Origin: Symbiopectobacterium purcellii
GTDB lineage: Bacteria > Pseudomonadota > Gammaproteobacteria > Enterobacterales > Enterobacteriaceae
Direction: 5' to 3'
NCBI RefSeq assembly: GCF_019797845.1
Contig: NZ_CP081864.1
Coordinates: forward strand, 310,001-374,000
DNA length: 64,000 bases
Below are positions 21,917-32,428 of the stretch, piece by piece (the stretch's first letter is position 1; the number at the start of each line of letters is the position of its first letter). The notes beneath the pieces were generated by a model. The model was not told the DNA's origin. It worked only from the letters and a program-made list of their open reading frames with translations, and ran no database searches. A program made the position numbers and the translations under genes.

Positions 21917-22813
21917 ATGAAAGTCACGCTGGAAGAGTTGCAAGCGTTTGTCGTGGTCATCGACAGCGGATCGATTACAGCAGCGGCAGAGCAGTTGGGG
22001 CAGACCGCCTCCGGTATCAGTCGTGCGCTGCGCCGGCTGGAAACCAAGCTGGATACCACGCTGTTGCACCACACCACACGCCGTTTGGCGTTATCACAGG
22101 AAGGCGAGCGGTTTTTGACGCAGGCACGTGAAGTTATCGCGTCAGTTGAACAGGCAGAAGAGTCGATGGCCGTCGGACGTGAGCAGCCCTGCGGCACGTT
22201 GCGCGTCAATGCCGCGTTTCCGTTTATGCAACATGCCATTGTGCCCCTTATTCCCGAATTTCGCCGCATTTATCCGCATATTCAGCTACAACTGAACACC
22301 GATGACGTCTTTATTGATTTACTGGAGCAGCATACTGACATTGCGATCCGCATTGGCACCCTGCGGGATTCCAGCATCCATGCCCGTCTGCTGGGCAGCA
22401 CGCGCACGCGGATCCTGGCCAGCCCTGATTATTTGCAACGCCACGGAGTGCTGCAGACCGTAGAAGCGCTGGATAATCACGTATTATTCGGTTTTACCCA
22501 TGTGGATGTGCTCAATGTCTGGCCGGTACGTAAAGCCAACGGTGAGTTGTATCGCATCAAACCGGCGCTGGTGGCCTCGAGCGGTGAAACGCTACGCCAG
22601 CTGGCGCTGCGCGGGGAGGGGATCGTCCGCTTGTCTGATTTTATGACACAGGACGATCAGAAAAGCGGACGATTAGTGCCGGTGTTGGCGCAACAGACGA
22701 TTGAAACGCGCATGCCGGTGAACGCGGTTTACTACCGCAATACCAAGCTGACGGCGCGTATCAGCTGTTTTCTCGATTTTCTCAGCGAGAAGATGGCGCA
22801 ACAGTTGCTGTAG
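21917..22813 (+). CDS. LysR-family transcriptional regulator
   Basis: A LysR regulator of about 298 residues. The winged helix-turn-helix is at residues 8-45 (GSITAAAEQLGQTASGISRA) and the effector domain follows (TLRVNAAFPFMQHAIVPL, DIAIRIGTLRDSSIHARLL), closest in pattern to the group that regulates quinone or aldehyde oxidoreductases. I prefer MKVTLEELQAF at 21917, the normal LysR beginning; an in-frame ATG at 21875 exists with no binding site. Convergent with mdaB (7 bases between stops), a plausible but unproven target. Confidence 0.85.
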   Translation: MKVTLEELQAFVVVIDSGSITAAAEQLGQTASGISRALRRLETKLDTTLLHHTTRRLALSQEGERFLTQAREVIASVEQAEESMAVGREQPCGTLRVNAAFPFMQHAIVPLIPEFRRIYPHIQLQLNTDDVFIDLLEQHTDIAIRIGTLRDSSIHARLLGSTRTRILASPDYLQRHGVLQTVEALDNHVLFGFTHVDVLNVWPVRKANGELYRIKPALVASSGETLRQLALRGEGIVRLSDFMTQDDQKSGRLVPVLAQQTIETRMPVNAVYYRNTKLTARISCFLDFLSEKMAQQLL

Positions 22814-22820
22814 GCCGCGT

Positions 22821-23402
22821 TCAGGCGAATACGCGGGTCAAATGTTCACGGTACTCAGCCAGATAGCGATCTACTTCCGGCTGCTTGATCACATCATTGC
22901 AGATAAAGGTCGGCAGCGGTGACAGGCCGATAAACTGGTTAGCTTTGTGGAACGGCAGGTAAACGCCATCAACCCCGACACCGTGAAAGAACTGGTCGGG
23001 ATCGGTAAAGGCTTCCAACGGCGCGTTCCAGGTCAGGGACAGCATATAATTCCGCCCTTGCAGCAGACCGCCGGAGCCGTATTTTTTGCTGGCGTCTGAG
23101 CGGGTGCGGCCATCGCTGGCATACAGCGAGCCGTGACCGTGAGTAAACACCTCATCGACGTATTTCTTCAGAATCCACGGCACGTCCATCCACCATCCCG
23201 GCATTTGATAAATGACGGTGTCTGCCGACAAAAAGCGCTGTACCTCTTCGTCCAGGTTGTAGCCCTGATCGACGTTAGTCACCTGTACGTTATGGCCCTG
23301 TTCGCTGAGCAAGGTGGCGGCAAAATCCGCGAGCGTATTGTTCAATTGGCCCTTGGAGTGACCAAAGGATTTGCTGGCGTTGATCAGCAGAATGTTTTGC
23401 AT
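22821..23402 (-). CDS. mdaB: MdaB-like NAD(P)H:quinone oxidoreductase
   Basis: A 193-residue flavodoxin-fold oxidoreductase that reduces quinones by two electrons with an FAD cofactor, avoiding semiquinones. Close resemblance to E. coli MdaB is visible in YQMPGWWMDVPWILKKYVDE, GHGSLYASDGRTR, MLSLTWNAPLEAFTDPDQF and FHGVGVDGVYLPFHKANQF. In E. coli mdaB also lies between parE and parC, so the position supports orthology. Confidence 0.88.
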   Translation of the reverse strand: MQNILLINASKSFGHSKGQLNNTLADFAATLLSEQGHNVQVTNVDQGYNLDEEVQRFLSADTVIYQMPGWWMDVPWILKKYVDEVFTHGHGSLYASDGRTRSDASKKYGSGGLLQGRNYMLSLTWNAPLEAFTDPDQFFHGVGVDGVYLPFHKANQFIGLSPLPTFICNDVIKQPEVDRYLAEYREHLTRVFA

Positions 23403-23550
23403 GGTGACGATGATCCTGATTGCTTAATGAAAGTAAGGCAGTGTAGTGCGCAGTCTTAAGATAAAAAATGGGTGTAATCGCAAAACACTTTTGACTTTCA
23501 GTCAATAAATCAGGGGTTTTGTGTCCTGAGCGTCAGGCAATCGCTAAATA

Positions 23551-23589
23551 AAAAGGGCAGGAAAACCAACGTATTGGTTTTCCTGCCCT
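23551..23589 (-). terminator. Terminator after the TonB receptor gene
   Basis: A perfect 16-bp inverted repeat (23554-23569 with 23574-23589, loop CGTA). On the minus strand it is followed by TTTTATTTA. It lies 50 bases beyond the receptor stop codon. Confidence 0.9.
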
Positions 23590-23639
23590 GTTGAGGACAC
23601 GTTTTGCGTTTATTTCACTTCACGCAATAAACACGCTAA

Positions 23640-26029
23640 TTAGAAATCGACACTCATGCCCAATTGGAAGGTGCGCCCCGGTGCAATGGACAACTGTTGA
23701 TCGTAATAGTGTGCGTTATTGGGATCGGCATTGGTTGGTGCCTCAATGTTGCGGCTGTTCTGGTAATCCCAATATTTACGGTCAGTCAGGTTGTAGATAC
23801 CGCCGTTGACACGCACGTTTTTGGTAATGCGGTAGTAGGCGGTCAAATCCACTAAACCATAGCCCGGCACGCGCATAAAGGTGTAATTGTCGGAGCCAAG
23901 CACATTACCGTTGCCTACGCGTTTACGGCCTGCGGCGTAATCAGCGGTTTTTCCTTTGGTAAAGGTGGTGATCAACGCAGAGCCATAGGTGTTGCTCGGA
24001 TCGTCATAGGCCAGCCCAACCACGGCTTTTTGTGGCGTGACGGTATCAAGATTGACATAGCGGTCACCGGAGGCGCTGGATTTCGAGGCACCCTGGGTAT
24101 AGCCGTAAGCCAGACGGGGCTGAACCCTTTGGCCTGTTCAAACCAGGTGCCCAGTTCGAAACGTGCACTCAGCTCGCCACCGTAGATATAGGCTTTATCG
24201 CGGTTTTCAGTGAGATAGAGGGTACTGATGGTGTTTGGCAGATTGACAAACAGGTCGGGATTTCCTGCACGGCGATAGTAGCCATTGGCGATAAAGTTTT
24301 TGTAATCGTTATAGAACGCAGCAGCGCTAAGCGTTACCCCGTCCACAATACGACCTTTCAGCCCCAGCTCATAGTTATCGCTGGTTTCGGTTTTCAGATT
24401 AGGATCGCCGATCGTGGCATAAGAGCTTGATGTGCCCATATAACCCAGGGACCAGGCACCATACAGTTGCCCTGCGTTCGGGAACTGCGCACCGCGCTTA
24501 TACTGCACATAGGCCAGCAAATCCGGCTTCAGATTGTACTGGAAGGTCAGTGCTGGCAGAATTTGGCCGTCAGCGTTGGTGCCGTACATATTGGCAGTGT
24601 CATTGGCTGTCACGTTGCCATTAGTGTTGGTAAACAGGTTATCGGTATTTTCCGGCTTGGCGTGCTGCCAGGCGAAACGCACCGCAGGGATCACGGAGAA
24701 ATCACGCCCCGCCACATCCCAGGTCATCTTATCCTGCACAAAAGCACCGGCATTGATGATTTTACTGTCTGCTTGAGGGCGGCCCAATTGAATAGGTAAT
24801 CCATCAGCCGCTATGTTTTGTGCTGTCAGCGGTCTTTCGGATTCAGATTGGCGAATATTGACACCATAGCTAAACCGATGGTTACGCCACTCTTTGGTCG
24901 CTTTGCTTTCCAGCCCAAGGGTGTTGGTATCGTAGCCGCTCCACACCTGAGTTGGTGACGCCGCATTGCTGATGGTGTAGTCGTGGGCTTCGGTTTTGCT
25001 AAAGAACAGTTTGCTGTTCAGGCTGTCAAACAGCAGCCCGTCAGTCGGGGTATACAGATCGGCAACGCTTACGCCCCAGCGGCGCGTTTTGCTGTCCTGA
25101 AATGAGGTGCTGCCATCACGAGAAGAACTGCCAGAGGCGCTGACATTCCAGGTGGGGAAGTTGCTGTGGTTAAACTTCTCGTAATAGTCCACGGTACCGG
25201 TGAGCTGGTGCACGTCGGTTGCCTGCCAGATGCCGGAGGCCAATACTGCGTTGGAGTGCCAGTTGGCCGGATTGCTGTCGATGGTGGCATCACGGTGGTT
25301 TTCGGTTTCATTGCCGTCACGGCGGCTGTAGACCACTACGCCGCGCAGGGTGTCGTCACCGCCAGCGGCGGTAATCCCGTTGTGGAAACTGCGATCGGCG
25401 GAGTCATATCCAGCCTGATAGCCAAAATAGCTGTGTTTATCGCTACTGAGGAAGTTATCCGGCGATTTGGGCATAAATGAAACCGAGCCGCCCAGCGCGT
25501 TATTGCTGTTAGACACGTCGGTCGCACCGGAGGCGATGTCTACTGAGCCGTACAGGTAGGGATCGAGGTAATCACCGCGGCCGATGCCGGTGCTGCCTGC
25601 CTGAACGCGACCGCTTGGCGTGGAAGTCCCGCGATCGGTTCCTGCGGGAAGTTCAACGCCATCGATATCGATAGAGACGCGATTGTTTTCCAGTCCGCGA
25701 ATGTTGTAACCGCTATAGCCACCGCGATCGTAGCTGCTTTTGCCTGCGGTAGCCCCGGCGCTGACGCCCGGTGCGCTCACCAGTGGCTGATAGCGCATGA
25801 TATTGCCGAAGGTGTTACCGCCTTCTTTCAAGAGGTCGTTGGCCGTCAGGGTGGTTTTCGTGCCCGCTTCTCGCTCCACGCGGGGAGAAAGTACCGTCAT
25901 GGTATCCTGGGACTCTTTCTGGGCAGTATCCGATTTGCCCTGCGCGCTTTGCGCCGCATTGGCACCAAATGCCAAGCCGGACAGGACGCCGGTCAGCAAA
26001 ATGTTATTCATATTCTTATGATTTAACAT
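23640..26029 (-). pseudogene. TonB-dependent haem/haemoglobin-type receptor, frameshifted near its C-terminus
   Basis: This outer-membrane receptor starts MLNHKNMNNILLTGVLSG.. with a signal peptide ending FGANA. It has a TonB-box-like DTMTVLSP, a plug domain (YNIRGLENNRVSIDIDGVEL) and the DPYLYGSVDIASGA strand of the haemoglobin/transferrin receptor family. After about residue 640 the frame breaks: a C4 run at 24116-24119 needs one more C to continue as FSPRLAYGYTQGAS. The other frame then runs to a proper C-terminal SVDF at 23640. The repaired length is 796 residues. As read, the last beta strands are lost. Two Fur boxes precede it, and exbBD in this window could power it. Confidence 0.87.
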
Positions 26030-26116
26030 GATAGAGCTCTTGGGTTCGCGATGGTTTGGGTTCGTAAAAATAGCGGTGCCGATATTGTCATCGGTGCGGT
26101 AGGATGCCGCGTATAG

Positions 26117-26158
26117 CTAAATGATAATCATTAGCATATAGCAAATATAATCATTATC
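26117..26158. promoter_or_regulatory. Two Fur boxes upstream of the TonB receptor
   Basis: Against GATAATGATAATCATTATC, the box at 26117-26135 matches 15 of 19 and that at 26140-26158 matches 14 of 19. They lie about 90-130 bases before the receptor start, so iron repression is expected. Confidence 0.85.
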
Positions 26159-26316
26159 ACCGCGATTGCGGCATTAAGATTTCTTAATGCAGGAACTCAA
26201 CGACGATTGATGAAGTGTTAAGGGAGGAAGACACCGGAGGTTTGTGACAGTGGCTGGCAAGATGCTGTACTATCTGCGCAGACATTACCGCGCGCGTTGC
26301 GGGAATTAAGCCTTTT

Positions 26317-26443
26317 TATACCCTAAATAATTCGAGTTGCAGGAAGGCGACAAGCGAATGAATCCCGATGAGCTTACTCAGGTAAGTGATGCGGGTGAGT
26401 GAACGCAGCCAACGCACCTGCAACTTGACGTATGACGGGTATA
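26317..26443 (+). repeat. ERIC repeat, standard 127 bp
   Basis: Begins TATACCCTAAATAATTCGAG, has the centre GTAAGTGATGCGGGTGAGTG and ends ATGACGGGTATA. Imperfect palindrome, intergenic, 48 bases before parC, on the side that would be transcribed into the parC leader if the promoter lies upstream. Confidence 0.95.
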
Positions 26444-26491
26444 GATGACCTGTTATGGCATGATCATTGAGTCACCGCGTAAGGATTATCG

Positions 26492-28750
26492 ATGAGTGAG
26501 ATAACTCATGACGGCGCAGAACGTCTTGCGCTACATACGTTTACAGAAAATGCGTACCTGAACTACTCCATGTACGTCATCATGGACAGGGCGCTGCCTT
26601 TTATTGGTGACGGCCTTAAGCCGGTGCAACGCCGCATCGTGTATGCGATGTCGGAACTGGGGTTGAGCGCCAGCGCCAAGTTTAAGAAATCCGCCCGTAC
26701 CGTGGGTGACGTGCTGGGGAAATACCATCCGCACGGTGACAGCGCCTGCTATGAAGCCATGGTGCTGATGGCGCAGCCTTTCTCTTACCGCTATCCGTTG
26801 GTGGACGGTCAAGGCAACTGGGGGGCACCGGACGATCCGAAATCCTTTGCGGCGATGCGTTACACCGAATCGCGCCTCTCCAAATACGCCGAAGTGCTGC
26901 TGGGCGAGTTGGGGCAAGGCACCGTTGAGTATCAGCCCAACTTTGACGGCACCTTGCAGGAACCGAAAATGTTGCCGGCGCGTCTGCCCAACATTTTACT
27001 CAATGGCACCACCGGCATTGCAGTCGGGATGGCGACGGATATCCCACCGCATAACGTGCGCGAAGTGGCGGCCGCCGCCGTTGAACTGCTGGAAAAACCG
27101 GAATCCTCGCTCGACGATCTGTTGCAGTTCGTCCAGGGGCCGGATTTCCCCACCGAAGCGGAAATCATCACGCCGCGTGATGAGCTGCGCCGTGTCTATG
27201 AGCAGGGGCGTGGTTCCGTGCGGATGCGTGCCCTGTGGAAGAAAGAAGACGGCGAAGTGGTGATCACCGCGCTGCCGCATCAGGTCTCGGGGGCGAAAGT
27301 GTTAGAGCAGATCGCCAGCCAAATGCGGGCGAAAAAGCTGCCGATGATCGACGATTTACGCGATGAATCGGATCATGAAAATCCGACGCGCCTGGTGCTG
27401 GTGCCGCGATCTAACCGGATCGATCTCGATCAGGTCATGAATCATCTGTTTGCCACCACCGATCTGGAAAAAAGCTACCGTATCAACATGAACATGATCG
27501 GTCTGGATAACCGTCCCGCCGTGAAAGGGCTGGTGGAGATCCTGAGCGAATGGCTGGTGTTCCGCCGTGATACGGTGCGCCGCCGCCTTAATTACCGCCT
27601 GGAAAAAGTGCTCAAGCGTTTGCACATTCTGGAAGGTTTGTTGATTGCGTTCCTGAACATTGATGACGTTATTCATATCATCCGCACCGAGGATGAGCCC
27701 AAAGCGGAGCTGATGCGCCGCTATGGCCTGAGTGATACCCAGGCTGAAGCCATTCTTGAATTAAAATTGCGGCATTTGGCGCGCCTGGAAGAGATGAAAA
27801 TCCGTGGCGAGCAACATGATTTGGAAAAAGAGCGCGATCAGCTTCAGGCGCTGTTGGCATCAGAACGCAAGCTCAACAATCTGCTGAAAAAAGAGATTCA
27901 GTCGGATGCGGAGTTGTATGGCGATCATCGCCGTTCGCCGTTGCATGAGCGTGCGGAAGCCAAGGCCATGAGCGAGCACGATTTTGTGCCGTCTGAGCCC
28001 GTCACGATTGTGTTGTCAGAAATGGGCTGGGTGCGTAGCGCGAAAGGGCACGATATCGATCCTTCCGGGCTGAGCTTTAAAGCAGGCGATAGCTACCGAG
28101 CGGCCGCGCGCGGCAAGAGTAACCAGCCGGTGGTGTTTATCGACTCCACCGGGCGTAGCTATGCGCTCGATCCTATCACGCTGCCGTCGGCGCGCGGCCA
28201 GGGTGAACCGCTGACGGGCAAACTGACACCGCCACCGGGTGCCACCATTGAGCATGTGCTGATGGCGGCGGATGAACAGCGTCTGTTGATGGCGTCCGAT
28301 GCCGGCTACGGGTTTGTTTGCACGTTCAACGATCTGGTGGCGCGCAACCGTGCCGGTAAAGCGATGATCACGCTGCCGGACAATGCCAAAGCGCTGGCAC
28401 CGATCGTGATAGAGCGCGAAGACGATCTGCTGATGGCGGTCACTGCTGCGGGGCGCGTACTGGTGTTCCCGGTGTCCGATCTGCCTCAGTTGTCGAAAGG
28501 CAAAGGCAACAAGATCATCTCCATCTCTTCGGCGGACTTTACTGAAGGCAAGGATCGCCTGGCTCTCCTGCTGGTACTGTGGCCGCAGGCGACGGTGAAA
28601 CTGTATTCCGGCAAGCGCAAAATTGTGGTGCGTGCGAGCGAGCATCACGGTGAACGGGGGCGCAAAGGCACCCTGCTACGCGGGCTGCAAAACATTGACC
28701 GCATTGAGGTTGATGCGCCGCCAGCGTCGAAGGATGACAGCGAGGAGTAA
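26492..28750 (+). CDS. parC: ParC, topoisomerase IV subunit A
   Basis: ParC is the DNA-cleaving subunit of topoisomerase IV. The 752-residue product equals the E. coli length. It has the winged-helix quinolone-region sequence [15 protein letters not shown] and the active-site tyrosine in [15 protein letters not shown], then the tower, coiled-coil and C-terminal beta-pinwheel repeats. Residue Ser in GDSACYE is the wild-type state at the usual quinolone-resistance position. It heads the parC-plsC-ftsP block, as in E. coli. Confidence 0.97.
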   Translation: MSEITHDGAERLALHTFTENAYLNYSMYVIMDRALPFIGDGLKPVQRRIVYAMSELGLSASAKFKKSARTVGDVLGKYHPHGDSACYEAMVLMAQPFSYRYPLVDGQGNWGAPDDPKSFAAMRYTESRLSKYAEVLLGELGQGTVEYQPNFDGTLQEPKMLPARLPNILLNGTTGIAVGMATDIPPHNVREVAAAAVELLEKPESSLDDLLQFVQGPDFPTEAEIITPRDELRRVYEQGRGSVRMRALWKKEDGEVVITALPHQVSGAKVLEQIASQMRAKKLPMIDDLRDESDHENPTRLVLVPRSNRIDLDQVMNHLFATTDLEKSYRINMNMIGLDNRPAVKGLVEILSEWLVFRRDTVRRRLNYRLEKVLKRLHILEGLLIAFLNIDDVIHIIRTEDEPKAELMRRYGLSDTQAEAILELKLRHLARLEEMKIRGEQHDLEKERDQLQALLASERKLNNLLKKEIQSDAELYGDHRRSPLHERAEAKAMSEHDFVPSEPVTIVLSEMGWVRSAKGHDIDPSGLSFKAGDSYRAAARGKSNQPVVFIDSTGRSYALDPITLPSARGQGEPLTGKLTPPPGATIEHVLMAADEQRLLMASDAGYGFVCTFNDLVARNRAGKAMITLPDNAKALAPIVIEREDDLLMAVTAAGRVLVFPVSDLPQLSKGKGNKIISISSADFTEGKDRLALLLVLWPQATVKLYSGKRKIVVRASEHHGERGRKGTLLRGLQNIDRIEVDAPPASKDDSEE

Positions 28751-28755
28751 TTCGT

Positions 28756-28786
28756 TGCCTGATATCACCGATGGCGGTATCAGGCA
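28756..28786 (+). terminator. Hairpin after parC
   Basis: TGCCTGATA (28756-28764) pairs with TATCAGGCA (28778-28786). The sequence after it, TCCCCCCTTTGTTA, has only a short T run, so it is a weak or attenuating terminator before plsC. Confidence 0.5.
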
Positions 28787-28896
28787 TCCCCCCTTTGTTA
28801 CCGTGCCGATGGCGCGGGCGCCACGGCAAAGGATTACCCGTGTGTTTTATGCCGAAGTCGCTATACTAGCGGCGGCGGTTGGCTTATGAGGTTGTT

Positions 28897-29634
28897 ATGT
28901 TATTCATTATCCGTTTTGTGGTAGTGGTGATTTTTTCCATTCTGATTTGCCTGTTCGGTACGATTTACTGCCTGTTTAGCCCGAAGAATCCGCGCCACGT
29001 GGCGACCTTTGGCCATGCGTTTGGGCGGCTTTCGACCCTGTTTGGCCTAAAAGTAGAAGTCAGAGTGCCTGCGGATGCGGGAAACTATGGCAACTGCATT
29101 TACATTGCCAACCATCAGAACAACTACGATATGGTGACGGCGGCAAATGCGGTGCAGCCGGGTACGGTAACGGTCGGTAAAAAAAGTCTGGTGTGGATCC
29201 CTTTCTTTGGGCCGCTCTATTGGCTGGCAGGTAACTTGCTGATTGACAGAGAAAACCGCGCCAAGGCGCACGGCACCATTGCGCAAGTTGTTCATCACAT
29301 TAAAGAGCGCAATATTTCTGTCTGGATGTTTCCAGAAGGCACGCGTAGCAGTGGTCGCGGATTGATGCCGTTCAAAACCGGCGCTTTCCATGCGGCGATC
29401 AGCGCAGGCGTGCCAATTGTGCCAATTTGTGTGACCGACACGCACAATAAAGTCAAACTGAACCGGTGGAATAACGGCCATGTGATCGTTGAAATGCTGC
29501 CACCGATTGATACTTCTGCATACGGTAAAGAGCAGGTGCGTGAGCTGGCCGCACACTGTCATGATGTGATGGCAGCGCGTTTGGTTGAACTGAATGCTGA
29601 AGTCGTTGATCGGGAGAAAGCAGCGAAGCGTTAA
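28897..29634 (+). CDS. plsC: PlsC, 1-acyl-sn-glycerol-3-phosphate acyltransferase
   Basis: PlsC makes phosphatidic acid by acylating lysophosphatidic acid at the inner membrane. The 245-residue product begins with a membrane segment (MLFIIRFVVVVIFSILICLF). It has the acyltransferase motifs NHQNNYD (HX4D, residues 73-78) and FPEGTRSSG, then FKTGAFHAAI and VPIVPIC. I start at 28897, with TGAGG 6 bases before it, rather than at the earlier in-frame ATG at 28879. Confidence 0.95.
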   Translation: MLFIIRFVVVVIFSILICLFGTIYCLFSPKNPRHVATFGHAFGRLSTLFGLKVEVRVPADAGNYGNCIYIANHQNNYDMVTAANAVQPGTVTVGKKSLVWIPFFGPLYWLAGNLLIDRENRAKAHGTIAQVVHHIKERNISVWMFPEGTRSSGRGLMPFKTGAFHAAISAGVPIVPICVTDTHNKVKLNRWNNGHVIVEMLPPIDTSAYGKEQVRELAAHCHDVMAARLVELNAEVVDREKAAKR

Positions 29635-29668
29635 CGTTTTTTTACGCCCTCTACATTGGTGGTGGATG

Positions 29669-29866
29669 TATACCCTAACTAATTCGCGTTGCAGGACAAA
29701 ACGTTTACGTTTTGAACAGCGCTTGCGCTGGCCCTCTAGGGCGAAGCTCATTTATGCGTCTCGTAATGCGGCAAGTGAGGGAGTCCCGATGCGCTTACTC
29801 AGGTAAGTGATTCGGGTGAGCGAGCGTAGCCAACGCCCCTGTAATGCGAAGTATGACGGGCATATA
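29669..29866 (+). repeat. ERIC repeat, long form (198 bp, 71-bp internal insert)
   Basis: Ends TATACCCTAACTAATTCGCG and ...GTATGACGGGCATATA. The insert (about 29697-29767) sits after the first 28 bases and contains the 20-bp block TTTGAACAGCGCTTGCGCTG (29711-29730), identical to that in the copy at 8364-8564 but entering the ERIC at a different site. It separates plsC from ftsP. Confidence 0.93.
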
Positions 29867-29891
29867 CGGTTAGCAAGATTACGGAGTTTTT

Positions 29892-31298
29892 ATGTCACTT
29901 AGCCGCCGTCAGTTTATTCAGGCATCGGGGCTTATGGTGTGTGCGAGCGGGTTACCTGCGCCGGCGCAGGCAAAGGGCAAGCAAAATGCGCTACCCATCC
30001 CGCCGCTGTTGGAGTCTCGTCGCGGACAACCGCTTTTTTTGACCATGCAGCGTGCACACTGGGCGTTCTCCGGTGATCGTAAGACGTCGGTGTGGGGCGT
30101 TAACGGACGTTATCTCGGTCCTACGGTAAAAGTGTTCAGCGGCGATGATGTCAAACTGATCTATGGCAACCGTCTGAATGAGCCGGTCTCGATGACTGTC
30201 AGTGGCCTGCAGGTGCCAGGTCCGTTGATGGGCGGAGCCGGACGTATGATCTCTCCGGGGACTGACTGGGCCCCAGTGTTGCCCATTCGACAGGCGGCGG
30301 CTACCTGCTGGTATCACGCCAATACGCCGAACCGCATGGCGCCGCATGTGTATCAGGGGCTGGCTGGTCTTTGGCTGATAGAAGACAGCGCCAGCAAGAG
30401 TTTGCCTATTCCGAATCACTACGGTGTGGATGATTTTCCGCTGATTATTCAGGATAAGCGCCTGGATAACTTTGGCGTTCCGGTCTACAACCCGCCCAGT
30501 AGCGGAGGCTTTGTCGGCGATACGCTGTTGGTGAACGGTATACAAGAACCGTTTGTCGAAGTCTCACGCGGTTGGGTGCGCCTGCGCTTGCTGAATGCAT
30601 CAAATGCGCGTCGTTATGTGATGCGTCTGAGCGACGGTCGCCCGATGTACCTTATCGCCAGCGATTTGGGTTTTTTACCGCTGCCGCTGGCGCTGAATCA
30701 GATTTCCCTGGCGCCGGGTGAACGCCGTGAAATTCTGATTGATATGTCTCAGGGCGGTGAAGTGACCTTGGCGGCGGGTGATGCGGCAACGCTGATGGAG
30801 CGACTGCGTGGCTTGTTTGAGCCCTCCAGCATCCTGGTGTCAACGCAGATACTGACGTTAAAACCCACCGGTTTGCTGCCACTGGTGACCAACAATCTTC
30901 CCGCCCGCTTGCTGACGGATATTGTGCTACCCGCCAATATCAGCCGGACGCGGGAGTTCCGTCTGGGCGATAGCCTGCCGGGGATTAACGGTGCGATGTG
31001 GGATATGACGCGCACGGATGTGCAAACGCAGGAAGGACGCTGTGAACGCTGGATCATTCACGCCGATTCACCGCAACCGTTCCACATTCAGGGGGCGATG
31101 TTTCTGGTGCGCAGCATCAACGGCGCGGCTCCTGCTGCCGATCAGAGTGGCTGGAAAGACACGGTGTGGGTGGATGGGGACGCCGAACTGTTGGTCTATT
31201 TCACCCAATCGTCATCGGCCTCATTCCCGTTCCTCTACTACAGCCACACGCTGGAGATGGCGGATCGTGGTTCCACCGGACAGTTGGTGGTGCAGTAA
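29892..31298 (+). CDS. ftsP: FtsP (SufI), Tat-exported divisome-stabilising protein
   Basis: FtsP is a periplasmic multicopper-oxidase-fold protein without the copper site. It protects the division machinery under stress and is a model Tat substrate. The 468-residue product has the twin-arginine signal SRRQFIQASGL and AQA cleavage region, then three cupredoxin domains (TVKVFSGDDVKLIYGNRL, TCWYHANTPNRMAPHVYQGLAG split by a strand, PQPFHIQGAMFLV). Most copper-ligand histidines are absent, as in E. coli FtsP. It is last of the parC-plsC-ftsP block, with its own terminator. Confidence 0.94.
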   Translation: MSLSRRQFIQASGLMVCASGLPAPAQAKGKQNALPIPPLLESRRGQPLFLTMQRAHWAFSGDRKTSVWGVNGRYLGPTVKVFSGDDVKLIYGNRLNEPVSMTVSGLQVPGPLMGGAGRMISPGTDWAPVLPIRQAAATCWYHANTPNRMAPHVYQGLAGLWLIEDSASKSLPIPNHYGVDDFPLIIQDKRLDNFGVPVYNPPSSGGFVGDTLLVNGIQEPFVEVSRGWVRLRLLNASNARRYVMRLSDGRPMYLIASDLGFLPLPLALNQISLAPGERREILIDMSQGGEVTLAAGDAATLMERLRGLFEPSSILVSTQILTLKPTGLLPLVTNNLPARLLTDIVLPANISRTREFRLGDSLPGINGAMWDMTRTDVQTQEGRCERWIIHADSPQPFHIQGAMFLVRSINGAAPAADQSGWKDTVWVDGDAELLVYFTQSSSASFPFLYYSHTLEMADRGSTGQLVVQ

Positions 31299-31309
31299 AA
31301 CGGCACGAT

Positions 31310-31337
31310 AAGGGGGCGTATGGCCCCCTTTGTTTTG
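31310..31337 (+). terminator. Rho-independent terminator after ftsP
   Basis: AAGGGGGC (31310-31317) pairs with GCCCCCTT (31323-31330), loop GTATG, followed by TGTTTTGT. Confidence 0.88.
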
Positions 31338-31365
31338 TCTTGCCGTTTTGTATTACCGCCGTGTA

Positions 31366-32400
31366 TTACAAATTGGCGTTTGGATTCTGTGGTGCCGCCG
31401 CGACGGGTTGCGATGCAGACACTTTCAGCGTTAGTTTAAACCACTCCACCACGCGATGAATCAGCGGCTCTTGATACCACGGTAAATCGCCGTGATTCGC
31501 CCCTTCCAGCAACACATACTCTGCCGGATTTCCGCCCTGTTTTAAGGCCTTAAACAACTGAGCACTTTGTACCGGAGAAACCAGCGTATCCGCGCTGCCG
31601 TGCATGATCAGGAATGGCGGTTTTTTACCGTTGATGTGCCCCATAGGGCTGGCATTAAGGGCTTTCTTCTCATCTTTGCCGATAGCTGCACCAGGGAAAT
31701 CGCGGAAGGCCGCACCGTTAACCAACAGCGCTTCGGTTGACGCCGGTGAGCGGTGTACATCCTGAATATTCTCTGGGAAGCCAGCACCGATGTTGAGCAG
31801 ATTGGAGAGCCCATAGAGGGTCACCACGGCCTGAACATCCGAGGATTGATTGAGATAATCCCCTTTATCGAAGTTTTTTTCACCGTTGGTGACACCCAGC
31901 ATTTGTGCCAGATATCCACCCGCAGAATCACCCAATACGCCAATACGTTGCGGATCAATGCCATATTCTGCGGCGTGTTCGCGCAGGTAACGCACCGCGG
32001 CTTTACCGTCTTGTACTGGCGCAGGGAAGGTGTCTGGCACCGTGCGATATTCTGCGGCAGCGACCACAAAACCAGCCTGTGCCAGCGCCATGCGCATTTC
32101 GATAAATTTCTCATGATCGGCGGAGGTAAAACCGCCGCCAGGGAAATAGACAATAGCCGGTTTAGCGGCGGCAGTACGCGGGATAAGAAACGACATCCTC
32201 AACTGACGAACCGCACGTGGGCCTTTGATCTGGCTGTAGATCACATTGCTGATGGTATCAATTTGTCCGCGGGTAGCAGCAATCTGAGTGACCTCGGCAC
32301 CGGGCGTGTAGCCGGGAAGTTGCTGTGGGGCAGCATTGGCGGACGCGGCGGCAATGCCTGCCACAATCGCGCCAATTAAGGCAATCTGTTTTATTTTCAT
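31366..32400 (-). CDS. Exported alpha/beta-hydrolase esterase, downstream of padC
   Basis: A 344-residue esterase of the BD-FAE/hormone-sensitive-lipase type, exported by a signal peptide (MKIKQIALIGAIVAGIAAASANA). Motifs in order: YFPGGGF oxyanion hole, nucleophile elbow GVLGDSAGGYLAQ, the Asp in MHGSADTLVSP and the His in GANHGDLPWY. It begins 28 bases after padC on the same strand behind AAGGAACGTC, so the two are almost certainly co-transcribed. Release of hydroxycinnamic acids such as ferulate or coumarate from plant esters in the periplasm would feed PadC; this is inference from context. Confidence 0.85.
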   Translation of the reverse strand: MKIKQIALIGAIVAGIAAASANAAPQQLPGYTPGAEVTQIAATRGQIDTISNVIYSQIKGPRAVRQLRMSFLIPRTAAAKPAIVYFPGGGFTSADHEKFIEMRMALAQAGFVVAAAEYRTVPDTFPAPVQDGKAAVRYLREHAAEYGIDPQRIGVLGDSAGGYLAQMLGVTNGEKNFDKGDYLNQSSDVQAVVTLYGLSNLLNIGAGFPENIQDVHRSPASTEALLVNGAAFRDFPGAAIGKDEKKALNASPMGHINGKKPPFLIMHGSADTLVSPVQSAQLFKALKQGGNPAEYVLLEGANHGDLPWYQEPLIHRVVEWFKLTLKVSASQPVAAAPQNPNANL

Positions 32401-32428
32401 GACGTTCCTTACGTGACTGCGGTATCGG

